This document shows, in pieces, positions 1-4,673 of a stretch of 6,006 nucleotides of DNA. Each line of letters begins with the position of its first letter. Position 1 is the first letter of the stretch. The position numbers were made by a program, and so were the translations under genes. Below the pieces are notes generated by a model. It was given only the letters and a program-made list of their open reading frames with translations, had not been told where the DNA came from and made no database searches. This DNA is from an uncultured Desulfobacterales bacterium (GTDB taxonomy: Bacteria; Desulfobacterota; Desulfobacteria; Desulfobacterales; JAFDCJ01), in contig CALZJV010000815.1 of NCBI GenBank assembly GCA_945787595.1, positions 1 to 6,006 on the forward strand. The letters run 5' to 3'.

Positions 1-111
1 TTCAGTGGAATGTTAGGTGCTTCTTTATTATATGGGGTGAACAAATCTAAAACAAGCCTCGATAAATCGATCAATTCACTGACCGAATATCTTGAACAGC
101 TGAAAAAATAA
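1..111 (+). CDS. C-terminal end of an upstream gene, possibly a TetR-type regulator
   Basis: An open frame runs from base 1 to a TAA at 109-111 and gives the last 36 residues of a protein whose start lies outside the window. The tail is a hydrophobic helix (GMLGASLLYG) followed by a polar, amphipathic helix rich in Ser, Leu and Lys ending in EQLKK. A final helix of this kind is common at the C-terminus of TetR/AcrR regulators, which often sit beside acyl-CoA dehydrogenase genes, but the DNA-binding part is not visible and the assignment is a guess. The gap to the next start codon is 47 bases, with no clear terminator, so read-through into the acyl-CoA dehydrogenase gene is plausible. That it is a real coding tail is likely; its identity is unsure. 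Confidence 0.5.
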   Translation, partial: FSGMLGASLLYGVNKSKTSLDKSINSLTEYLEQLKK

Positions 112-158
112 AACCATTTACCAAACGAAGTAAAATAAAGAGGAAAGGAAGGTTTACC

Positions 159-1295
159 ATGATTGATTTCGCCTTTACCGAAGAACAAGAGATGTTCAGA
201 AAAGCGGCCCGGGAGATTGCAGAAACCAAAATTGCCCCAAAAGTAGCTGAAATGGAGGAGACCGGGGAGGTTAGTGAAGATGTCGTCAAAGCGCTGGCCG
301 AGGGCGAAATGATGGCCCTTACCATCCCGGAGGAATACGGAGGCCTGGGATTGGGGTATACGGCGCGGATGATTGCAGTGGAGGAAATCAGTCGGGTTTC
401 GGTGGCAGCCGGCATGATGCTCCAGGTTTTTGCCTTGGGTATCGAACCGATCGTAAAATTCGGCAGCGAGGAACTCAAAAAGAAATACTTACCGGAGCTG
501 GCCAGCGGGAAACGTCTATCCACGACGGCAGTAACCGAGGCCACTGGGGGATCGGATCCCACCGGCATCCGTTCATCTTATAAAAAAGAAGGTGATGATT
601 TTGTTCTCAACGGGCGCAAATGTTTCATCACAAACTCCCACATTGCCGACACCATTACCGTTCTGGCAAAAGACGAAGAAAACCCCAAGGCATTCTGTGC
701 CTTTGTTCTGGACAAAGACATGGCGGGATGGAAAGCGACCCATAAAGAGCACAAAGTCGGTATGCGGGGCTGCAATACCGGTGAGCTGGCATTCGAAAAT
801 TGTCGCATACCTGCCGGTCAACTGCTGGGAGAAGAAGGCAAAGGATTGCGGGTTACCATGGCTGCCATCGGCGATGTCGGCCGGGGCGGGATGGTCGGCG
901 TTGCTTTAGGACTTCAGGCCGCCTGTCTGGAAGAATCTATCAAATTTGCCAATGAAAGAATTCTTTACGGCAAACCGATAGCTGCCTTGCAGACAATTCA
1001 AAATAAACTGGCGGACATGAAAATCGATCTGGAAGCCGGCAGCCTGCTGGCCTATCGTGCAGCAGCAATGCAGGATAAAGGCCAGCGCTCAAGCAACGAA
1101 TTTGCCGTTGCGAAATATTATACAACAGAAGCCTGTCAGAGAGCCGCCAAAATGGCCGTAGATATCCACGGCGGATATGGTTGCATGGAGGAATATGCGG
1201 TTTCACGATATTTGCGTGATTCTTATGTGGTTGGACCTTCGGCCGGCACTTCCGACATTATGAAGGTTATCATCGGGCGGTGGGTACTGTCCTAA
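159..1295 (+). CDS. Acyl-CoA dehydrogenase family flavoprotein lacking the canonical catalytic glutamates
   Basis: A 378-residue cytosolic protein of normal length for the family, which oxidises acyl-CoA thioesters with FAD and passes electrons to ETF. Domains in order: N-terminal helical domain about 1-115 (PEEYGGLGLG at 57-66, KFGSEELKKKYLP at 100-112), the beta domain about 118-225 (TEATGGSDPTGI at 126-137, NGRKCFITNS at 151-160, GMRGCNTGELAFENCRIP at 201-218), and the C-terminal helical domain with FANERILYGKPI at 263-274 and DIHGGYGCMEEY at 335-346. The start is supported by GGAAGG six bases upstream. Odd point: the usual Glu in the C-terminal E-G-T-S motif is Ala362 (SAGTS), and the alternative position used by isovaleryl-CoA dehydrogenase, in D-x-E-R, is Gly241 (DVGR). 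Glu96, Asp239 or another residue may act as base, as the cyclic-diene-forming dehydrogenases show is possible, or the enzyme may be altered. The etfB and etfA remnants follow, so ETF was probably its electron acceptor. The substrate cannot be told. Confidence 0.96.
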   Translation: MIDFAFTEEQEMFRKAAREIAETKIAPKVAEMEETGEVSEDVVKALAEGEMMALTIPEEYGGLGLGYTARMIAVEEISRVSVAAGMMLQVFALGIEPIVKFGSEELKKKYLPELASGKRLSTTAVTEATGGSDPTGIRSSYKKEGDDFVLNGRKCFITNSHIADTITVLAKDEENPKAFCAFVLDKDMAGWKATHKEHKVGMRGCNTGELAFENCRIPAGQLLGEEGKGLRVTMAAIGDVGRGGMVGVALGLQAACLEESIKFANERILYGKPIAALQTIQNKLADMKIDLEAGSLLAYRAAAMQDKGQRSSNEFAVAKYYTTEACQRAAKMAVDIHGGYGCMEEYAVSRYLRDSYVVGPSAGTSDIMKVIIGRWVLS

Positions 1296-1310
1296 CCCGG
1301 CTAAACCGGA

Positions 1311-1345
1311 ATTGACTATTAAAGATTGATGATTGAAGATTGATA
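1311..1345 (+). repeat. Five degenerate heptamer repeats (ATTGAAG type)
   Basis: Five consecutive 7-base units read ATTGACT, ATTAAAG, ATTGATG, ATTGAAG and ATTGATA. They begin 15 bases after the acyl-CoA dehydrogenase stop, just after a short CCGG-CTAAA-CCGG self-complementary stretch at 1298-1310. A near copy of bases 1311-1334 occurs in inverted orientation at 2422-2445 (21 of 24 positions identical), so the repeat brackets etfB. Confidence 0.8.
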
Positions 1346-1350
1346 TGGCC

Positions 1351-1412
1351 GCAAAAAGGCACAAAAAGCACAAAATTAAAATTTCAGGCCTTGTAATTTC
1401 AATGGGTTACAA
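1351..1412 (+). repeat. A-rich 9-base repeats and a small inverted repeat
   Basis: GCACAAAAA at 1359-1367 is followed directly by GCACAAAAT at 1368-1376, with a related GCAAAAAG just before at 1351-1358. Further on, TTGTAA at 1391-1396 pairs with TTACAA at 1407-1412 across a 10-base loop. No gene reads through this spacer. The hairpin lacks a following T-run, so it is not called a terminator. Confidence 0.45.
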
Positions 1413-1482
1413 TGAACAAAAATCGCAATTCTGACTTTTTAGGAGATCATCAATATTTCTGGATGTCGCCTCGCTCCGCCAA

Positions 1483-2162
1483 TCTTTAATTAAAATCGAT
1501 CCCAGTACCAAAACACTTTTGCGCTGTGATGTTCCGATGGTGGTGAATCCGCTCGATAAAAACGCCATGGAGTTGGCACTGCAATTGAAAGAACAGTTCG
1601 AAGCCCATATTACGGTGCTAAGCATGGGGCCGCCCGAGGCCGGCAACATTGTTAAAGAATGTCTCGCTTTGGGCGCCGACCATGGTATTCTGCTGAGTGA
1701 TCCTGCGTTTGGCGGTGCCGATGCCTTTGCCACTGCCTTTACGTTGGCTAAGGGGATTGAGAAGATCGGCACCTATGATGTGGTAATTTGCGGGATGGCC
1801 AGCAGCGACGGCAGCACCGAGTGGGTCGGGCCGGAAATAGCGACATTTCTAGATTTGCCGGTTGTGACCCTGGTAAAGGAAATCGTCGAATGTGACGGAG
1901 CAAGCTGGAAAGTAAAAGCCAGTGTTGAAAACGGATACCGGTTAATGCAGGTTCAGCTTCCGGCAGTTTTTACGGTAACCCGATGGGCAGCGATCAACTC
2001 GGGGTGCCGGAAGAATTACTGGGACTTAAAGGTTCGCCGACGATTGTTTGCGAGCTTAATCCCCAGGAAGAAAATAAACGGCAGGCTGAAATTATAACCG
2101 GCACCCGTGACGAAAAGGCAGACATGTTGGTGCAAAAGCTGGTGGAGGCGGGTGTGTTGTAA
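1483..2162 (+). pseudogene. etfB: Electron transfer flavoprotein beta subunit, broken (etfB remnant)
   Basis: ETF beta binds one half of the ETF cofactor set and docks the acyl-CoA dehydrogenase. The body matches the family: SLIKIDPSTKTLL from 1483, NPLDKNAMELA from 1546, CGMASSDGSTEWVGPEIA near 1789-1842, and ENGYRLMQVQLPAVFTVTR ending about 1983. The reading frame then leaves the family and would stop at 2097 after an unrelated tail. The family resumes in another frame from ATG 1983, with QLGVPEELLGLKGSPTIV and EKADMLVQKLVEAGVL, ending at TAA 2160-2162. One missing base in the CCCGATGGG stretch at 1978-1987 explains this. At the 5' end, the usual V-x-K-Q-V-P-D strand cannot be read. The frame is open only from 1435 and has no ATG or GTG before ATG 1537; TTG 1519 and ATG 1537 lie inside conserved sequence. 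AGGAG at 1441-1445 may be a leftover ribosome binding site. The D-G-S-T-x-x-V-G-P motif resembles ETFs with FAD rather than AMP in the beta subunit. A sequencing error could explain the single-base shift but not the lost start region. Confidence 0.88.
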
Positions 2163-2166
2163 GGGT

Positions 2167-2222
2167 AGAGGACAGAGGACCGAAGACAGAGAACAGAGGA
2201 CAGATGACAGAGAACAGAGGAT
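2167..2222 (+). repeat. Eight heptamer repeats (AGAGGAC type)
   Basis: Eight units of exactly seven bases follow one another without a break: AGAGGAC, AGAGGAC, CGAAGAC, AGAGAAC, AGAGGAC, AGATGAC, AGAGAAC, AGAGGAT. The strand is almost purely purine plus C. The array starts four bases after the etfB stop codon. Length changes in multiples of seven between strains would be expected if it slips during replication; that is an inference. Confidence 0.9.
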
Positions 2223-2235
2223 GGAAGAAAAATCC

Positions 2236-2299
2236 TTGGTGTCGGGTGTTCAGCCCGCCCTGGCCGCGATCGTCCAGTCTGATCGTGGAGGAACGCCAA
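2236..2299. repeat. 64-base branched inverted-repeat element
   Basis: The outer arms TTGGTGT (2236-2242) and ACGCCAA (2293-2299) pair with one G-T wobble. Inside lie two hairpins: CGGGT-GTTCA-GCCCG at 2243-2257 and CCGCGATC (2264-2271) with GATCGTGG (2281-2288) across a nine-base loop, also with one wobble. The result is a closed stem carrying two side hairpins. It lies between two heptamer arrays (2167-2222 and 2302-2336). It could be a small non-autonomous mobile palindrome or a structured RNA; no coding sense is seen and I do not recognise a named family. Confidence 0.6.
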
Positions 2300-2301
2300 C
2301 A

Positions 2302-2336
2302 TGACAAATGACGAATGTCGATTGACGAATGTCGAA
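2302..2336 (+). repeat. Five heptamer repeats alternating TGACGAA and TGTCGAA
   Basis: Consecutive units read TGACAAA, TGACGAA, TGTCGAT, TGACGAA, TGTCGAA. Alternation of two related units suggests growth by duplication of a 14-base pair of units. The array starts three bases after the branched element at 2236-2299. Confidence 0.85.
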
Positions 2337-2370
2337 TTAAGGAATTCTATCTATTTTATTTGTTAAAAAG

Positions 2371-2406
2371 AGCAGAGCGACACGCGGCGCAAGCGCCTGC
2401 GCTGCT
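2371..2406. repeat. GC-rich imperfect hairpin
   Basis: AGCAG at 2371-2375 pairs with CTGCT at 2402-2406. The core GGCG-CAAG-CGCC at 2386-2397 forms a tight inner hairpin, extended by GC/GC with a single bulged T. The GC content contrasts sharply with the AT-rich sequence just upstream (2337-2369). There is no T-run after it, so it is treated as a palindromic repeat and not a terminator. Confidence 0.5.
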
Positions 2407-2421
2407 CGAGCGATATCCACA

Positions 2422-2445
2422 AATCTTCAATCTTCAATAGTCATT
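2422..2445 (-). repeat. Inverted copy of the heptamer block found before etfB
   Basis: Units AATCTTC, AATCTTC and AATAGTC, plus ATT, are the reverse complement of the block at 1311-1334, matching at 21 of 24 positions. In both copies a short GC-rich self-complementary stretch lies next to the TGACTATT end (1298-1310, and CCCG-ATAAAC-CGGG at 2448-2461). Confidence 0.8.
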
Positions 2446-2518
2446 TCCCCGATAAACCGGGATTTACGCTTCGCTACAATCGGCTTGTCCGGGTTAGTTA
2501 CCGGAAAGGTTTTAAGAG

Positions 2519-3501
2519 ATGGCAATAAATCATAGGGCCGTTTGGGTCATTGCCGAGCAGATTGACTGTCACCTTCAATCCGTATCGCTGCAATTGATCG
2601 ACCAGGCCCGTAATTTGGCCGACCAGCTGGAATCTGAGAAAACATCAAACCACAGGTCCGCCAATTAATTGCCGCTGGGGCCGACAGGGTCTATCTGGGT
2701 GACGCAGCCGAATTGGAAATTTATCAACCGGAGCTGTATACTGAAATAGTCGTTCATCTTGCCAGGGAGCATCAGCCCGAAATCATCCTGATCGGGTCGA
2801 CCGACATGGGCCGAGAACTGGCGCCGTTGGTAGCCGGACAATTGAAAACGGGTTTGACAGCTCATTGCATTGATCTGGTGCTTGATAAGGACATGATTCT
2901 GGAGCAACGGATTCCGGCATACGGCGGGTTGCTTTCGATCGTATGCCCTGAAAAACGGCCGCAGATGGCCACCGTTACCAAAGGCGTTTTTCCAACACCG
3001 CAGCTGGATGATTCCCGTGTTGGTGAGATCATTATGATTGAGATCCCGACCCGTCTTCCCGGCCGTGTTAAAACCCTGGAAATCATACGCGAAGACCCGC
3101 AAGGTGTGCCCCTTGAAACGGCATCCACCATTGTGGCCGGTGGCGCCGGGGCCGGTGACGCATCAGGCTGGAATGAAATATCCGAATTGGCCGCGGCGCT
3201 CAATGCCGCTTTAGGCTCGACCCGCCCGGCGGTCGATGAAGGCTGGACCGAGCTGGAGACCATGATCGGGCAGAGCGGGAAAATGGTGAGTCCGGAAGTC
3301 TATATCGGTGTGGGGTTGTCGGGTGAACAACAGCACATGGTCGGTATCGTTGGCGCCCGGGCAATGATCGCGATCAACAATGATGCCAAATCACCGATAT
3401 TTGAACAGGTGGATTACGGCATTGTGGATGACTGCCGAGAATTCCTGCCGGTATTGATTGAAAAAATAAAAGAGTACCAGGAAAAAAAGGTTACCTGTTG
3501 A
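2519..3501 (+). pseudogene. etfA: Electron transfer flavoprotein alpha subunit, broken near the N-terminus (etfA remnant)
   Basis: ETF alpha carries the electron-transferring FAD. The N-terminus is clear from ATG 2519: residues 9-14 read WVIAEQ, followed by SVSLQLIDQARNLADQLES. This frame stops at TAA 2666-2668. The family continues in another frame, open from 2638 (after TGA 2635-2637), with NIKPQVRQLIAAGADRVYLG and then GRELAPLVAGQLKTGLTA, IPAYGGLLSIVCPEKRPQ, a GGAGAG stretch where the family usually has Gly-Gly-Arg-Gly, STRPAVDEGW from 3220, GQSGKMVSP, VGLSGEQQHMVGI at about 3310-3348, AINNDAKSPIF and DYGIVDD. The join at about 2633-2640 lacks roughly eight residues that usually form the second beta strand, so a small out-of-frame deletion is the simplest explanation. 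Translation from TTG 2713 would give 262 residues with the FAD domain but without most of the N-terminal domain. The weak GGAAAGG at 2503-2509 may be the original ribosome binding site. About 330-340 residues is usual for intact relatives. Confidence 0.88.
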
Positions 3502-3542
3502 GTGAGAGGCCTTGGGATCGGATGCTGTTCGTTTCCGAATAT

Positions 3543-3560
3543 AGGCCCTTAGCGGGCTTT
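3543..3560 (+). terminator. Weak terminator-like hairpin after etfA
   Basis: AGGCCC (3543-3548) pairs with GGGCTT (3554-3559) through a TTAGC loop, with one G-T wobble, and ends in only three T residues. It lies 42 bases after the etfA stop. The T-tract is short, so it is a weak candidate. Confidence 0.35.
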
Positions 3561-3561
3561 A

Positions 3562-3581
3562 TCTGACAACATGTTGTCAGA
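3562..3581. promoter_or_regulatory. Perfect 20-base palindrome, possible operator
   Basis: TCTGACAACATGTTGTCAGA is its own reverse complement over all 20 bases with no spacer. Uninterrupted palindromes of this size are typical of binding sites for dimeric repressors such as TetR, MarR or GntR types, but no regulator gene is in view and it lies 309 bases before the DUF169 start. The GTCAG edge also resembles the neighbouring heptamer units, so it may instead belong to the repeat cluster. Confidence 0.4.
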
Positions 3582-3588
3582 AACTGAA

Positions 3589-3651
3589 GGTTTCAGGTGT
3601 CAGTGTTCAGGTTTCAGGATCTAGCACATCAACTCCCTGACACCCGAAACC
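3589..3651. repeat. Heptamers GTTTCAG/GTGTCAG with an inverted partner
   Basis: Units GTTTCAG, GTGTCAG, TGTTCAG, GTTTCAG run from 3590 to 3617, followed by a degenerate GATCTAG. At 3637-3651 the complementary units CTGACAC and CCGAAAC appear. Bases 3589-3603 and 3637-3651 are inverted copies with one mismatch in 15, so the block can fold into a hairpin with a 33-base loop. Confidence 0.8.
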
Positions 3652-3702
3652 TCATATGAAACTACATTTAATTCAATGTCCTTTAAGCTGTGATTAATGG
3701 TT

Positions 3703-3730
3703 GGTGGGAGCGGCTTTCAGCCGCGATTTA
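3703..3730 (+). repeat. REP-like palindrome with GGGAG head
   Basis: GGTGGGAG is followed by a perfect six-base-pair hairpin GCGGCT-TTC-AGCCGC (3710-3724) and CGATTTA. A short G-rich tetranucleotide head before an imperfect or perfect hairpin is the hallmark of REP elements spread by RAYT (TnpA-REP) transposases in Pseudomonas and Xanthomonas relatives. No RAYT gene is in the window, so membership is inferred from shape alone. Confidence 0.55.
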
Positions 3731-3748
3731 CCCGGGCCGGCGGCTGGG

Positions 3749-3762
3749 CTGACACCTGACAC
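3749..3762 (-). repeat. Two CTGACAC heptamers
   Basis: Two identical units CTGACAC stand side by side 19 bases after the REP-like element. They are the reverse complement of GTGTCAG in the array at 3589-3651, so the REP-like hairpin lies between members of one heptamer family. Confidence 0.6.
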
Positions 3763-3799
3763 CTATACTTTGCGTCACTAAATAAACAGCGCTCTTACT

Positions 3800-3853
3800 G
3801 CCCCGCAGGGGCCACTTTTTCTGAGCGTAGTCTCGGAAAAAGCGTAGTTTTTT
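3800..3853 (+). terminator. Terminator- or attenuator-like hairpins in the leader of the DUF169 gene
   Basis: A small hairpin GCCCC-GCA-GGGGC (3800-3812) is followed by a strong one: CTTTTTCTGAG (3815-3825) pairs with CTCGGAAAAAG (3832-3842), 11 base pairs with one G-T wobble and a CGTAGT loop. Six T residues follow at 3848-3853 after a five-base gap. Its place 38 bases before the DUF169 start would suit either an end for upstream transcription or an attenuator; the offset T-run makes termination uncertain. Confidence 0.4.
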
Positions 3854-3890
3854 ATCGGTTAAAAAAAATTCAATATTTAAGGAGGCAATA

Positions 3891-4673
3891 ATGGCAAATT
3901 TGAAAGAAGTCGAACAAACCTTAAATACCTACATCCGGCCGCTCACCTTCCCGCTGGCCATTAAGATGTTGAAATCGGAAAAAGAAATTCCTGAAAAAAC
4001 ACGTCGACCCTTTCAGCAAATGAAAAAGAAAGTAGCCATTTGCCAGGGAATCGGGATGGCAAGGAAATTAGGCTGGGCGATCGCGATGGGCAAAGAGGAC
4101 ATGCAGTGTTCCTTGGGAGCCGCGCCCTTTGGTTTTTTTAAAAATATTGATTTCTGGAGTGAGGGCAATATTGCCGGGGGCATGTTTACCGCTTCGAAGG
4201 AGATCGGAAAAAAGGAAGAGGACCTCATCGATCGTTTTGAACACGGGCGTTACAGTCATATCCTAGTCGCCCCCCTGAACCGGGCGGCTTTTGAACCGGA
4301 TCTGCTGATGATGTATGGGAATCCGGCTCAAGTTATGAGACTCATTCAAGGAGCGCTTTATAACCAAGGGGGAGCGGTTTCTTCTTCAGCCATGGGAAGG
4401 CTGGGATGCGCATCGATTATTACGGTGATGACCCATGATGAGTGCCGCTACGTTGTACCCGGCAACGGCGACCGGGTGTTCGGAATGACTCAGGACTGGG
4501 AGATGGCTTTCATGATCCCGGCATCGAAAATGGATGCGGTTTTAGACGGATTAGCCAAAACCCACAAATCCGGTGTGCGCTATCCGATTACCAGTTTTTT
4601 TAATTTTGAAGCAACATTTCCGCCGTCCTATCAGGAACAGATGAAGATCTGGCAAGAAGAGGGAGAATTATAG
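3891..4673 (+). CDS. DUF169 family protein (COG2043)
   Basis: A 260-residue soluble protein, no signal peptide or membrane segment, whose family has no established biochemical function. Family marks seen: the early hydrophobic strand PLTFPLAIKML (17-27), the conserved cysteine in VAICQGIGMARKLGW (48-62), the second cysteine in KEDMQCSLGAAPFGF (68-82), YGNPAQVMRLIQGALY (142-157), a serine-rich SSSAMGRLGCAS stretch (164-175), VPGNGDRVFGMTQDWEM (189-205) and a C-terminal GVRYPI (228-233). Cysteines are at 51, 73, 173 and 185; the first two sit in the conserved parts and could bind a metal, cofactor or thiol, which is inference. The start follows a near-ideal TAAGGAGG at five bases' spacing. The stop codon is immediately followed by the ATG of the methyltransferase-like gene, so the two are almost certainly translated from one message and may act on the same methylated or aromatic substrate. 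Confidence 0.92.
   Translation: MANLKEVEQTLNTYIRPLTFPLAIKMLKSEKEIPEKTRRPFQQMKKKVAICQGIGMARKLGWAIAMGKEDMQCSLGAAPFGFFKNIDFWSEGNIAGGMFTASKEIGKKEEDLIDRFEHGRYSHILVAPLNRAAFEPDLLMMYGNPAQVMRLIQGALYNQGGAVSSSAMGRLGCASIITVMTHDECRYVVPGNGDRVFGMTQDWEMAFMIPASKMDAVLDGLAKTHKSGVRYPITSFFNFEATFPPSYQEQMKIWQEEGEL

Larger units (their letters stand above)
2163..2518. other. 356-base repeat-filled spacer between etfB and etfA
   Basis: The two ETF subunit genes normally lie a few bases apart, yet here 356 bases separate them. The spacer holds, in order, an AGAGGAC heptamer array, a 64-base branched inverted-repeat element, a TGACGAA/TGTCGAA heptamer array, an AT-rich stretch, a GC-rich hairpin, and an inverted AATCTTC heptamer array. 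After 2446 there is a short stretch with no clear feature leading to the etfA start. No credible coding frame is present; the open frame over the first array at 2107-2304 reflects the repeat composition. Confidence 0.75.
3502..3890. other. 389-base repeat-rich spacer before the DUF169 gene
   Basis: No coding frame is supported here. In order the spacer holds a weak terminator hairpin, a perfect 20-base palindrome, an inverted pair of heptamer arrays, a REP-like hairpin, two more heptamers, a GC-rich mini-hairpin, a long terminator- or attenuator-like hairpin, and the ribosome binding site TAAGGAGG (3878-3885) of the DUF169 gene. I see no convincing -35/-10 promoter pair. Confidence 0.7.

Noticed and set aside
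71..568. Long open frame on the - strand
   Set aside because: It lies opposite the well-conserved acyl-CoA dehydrogenase and its low-complexity Ser/Ile-rich product matches no family; it is a shadow of the real gene.
1978..1987. Programmed ribosomal frameshift in etfB
   Set aside because: There is no slippery heptamer, no clear stimulatory structure directly after, and such control is not known for etfB; a mutation or base-call error is simpler, especially given the missing start.
2107..2304. 65-codon open frame between etfB and etfA
   Set aside because: Its middle is the translated heptamer array, with repeating Arg-Thr-Glu-Asp, and its first part overlaps the end of etfB in another frame. 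No start site or conservation supports it.
2167..2336. CRISPR array
   Set aside because: The units are 7 bases long and directly adjacent, with no spacers and no cas genes.
2665..3102. Open frame on the - strand opposite etfA
   Set aside because: The + strand carries clear EtfA family motifs over the same bases.
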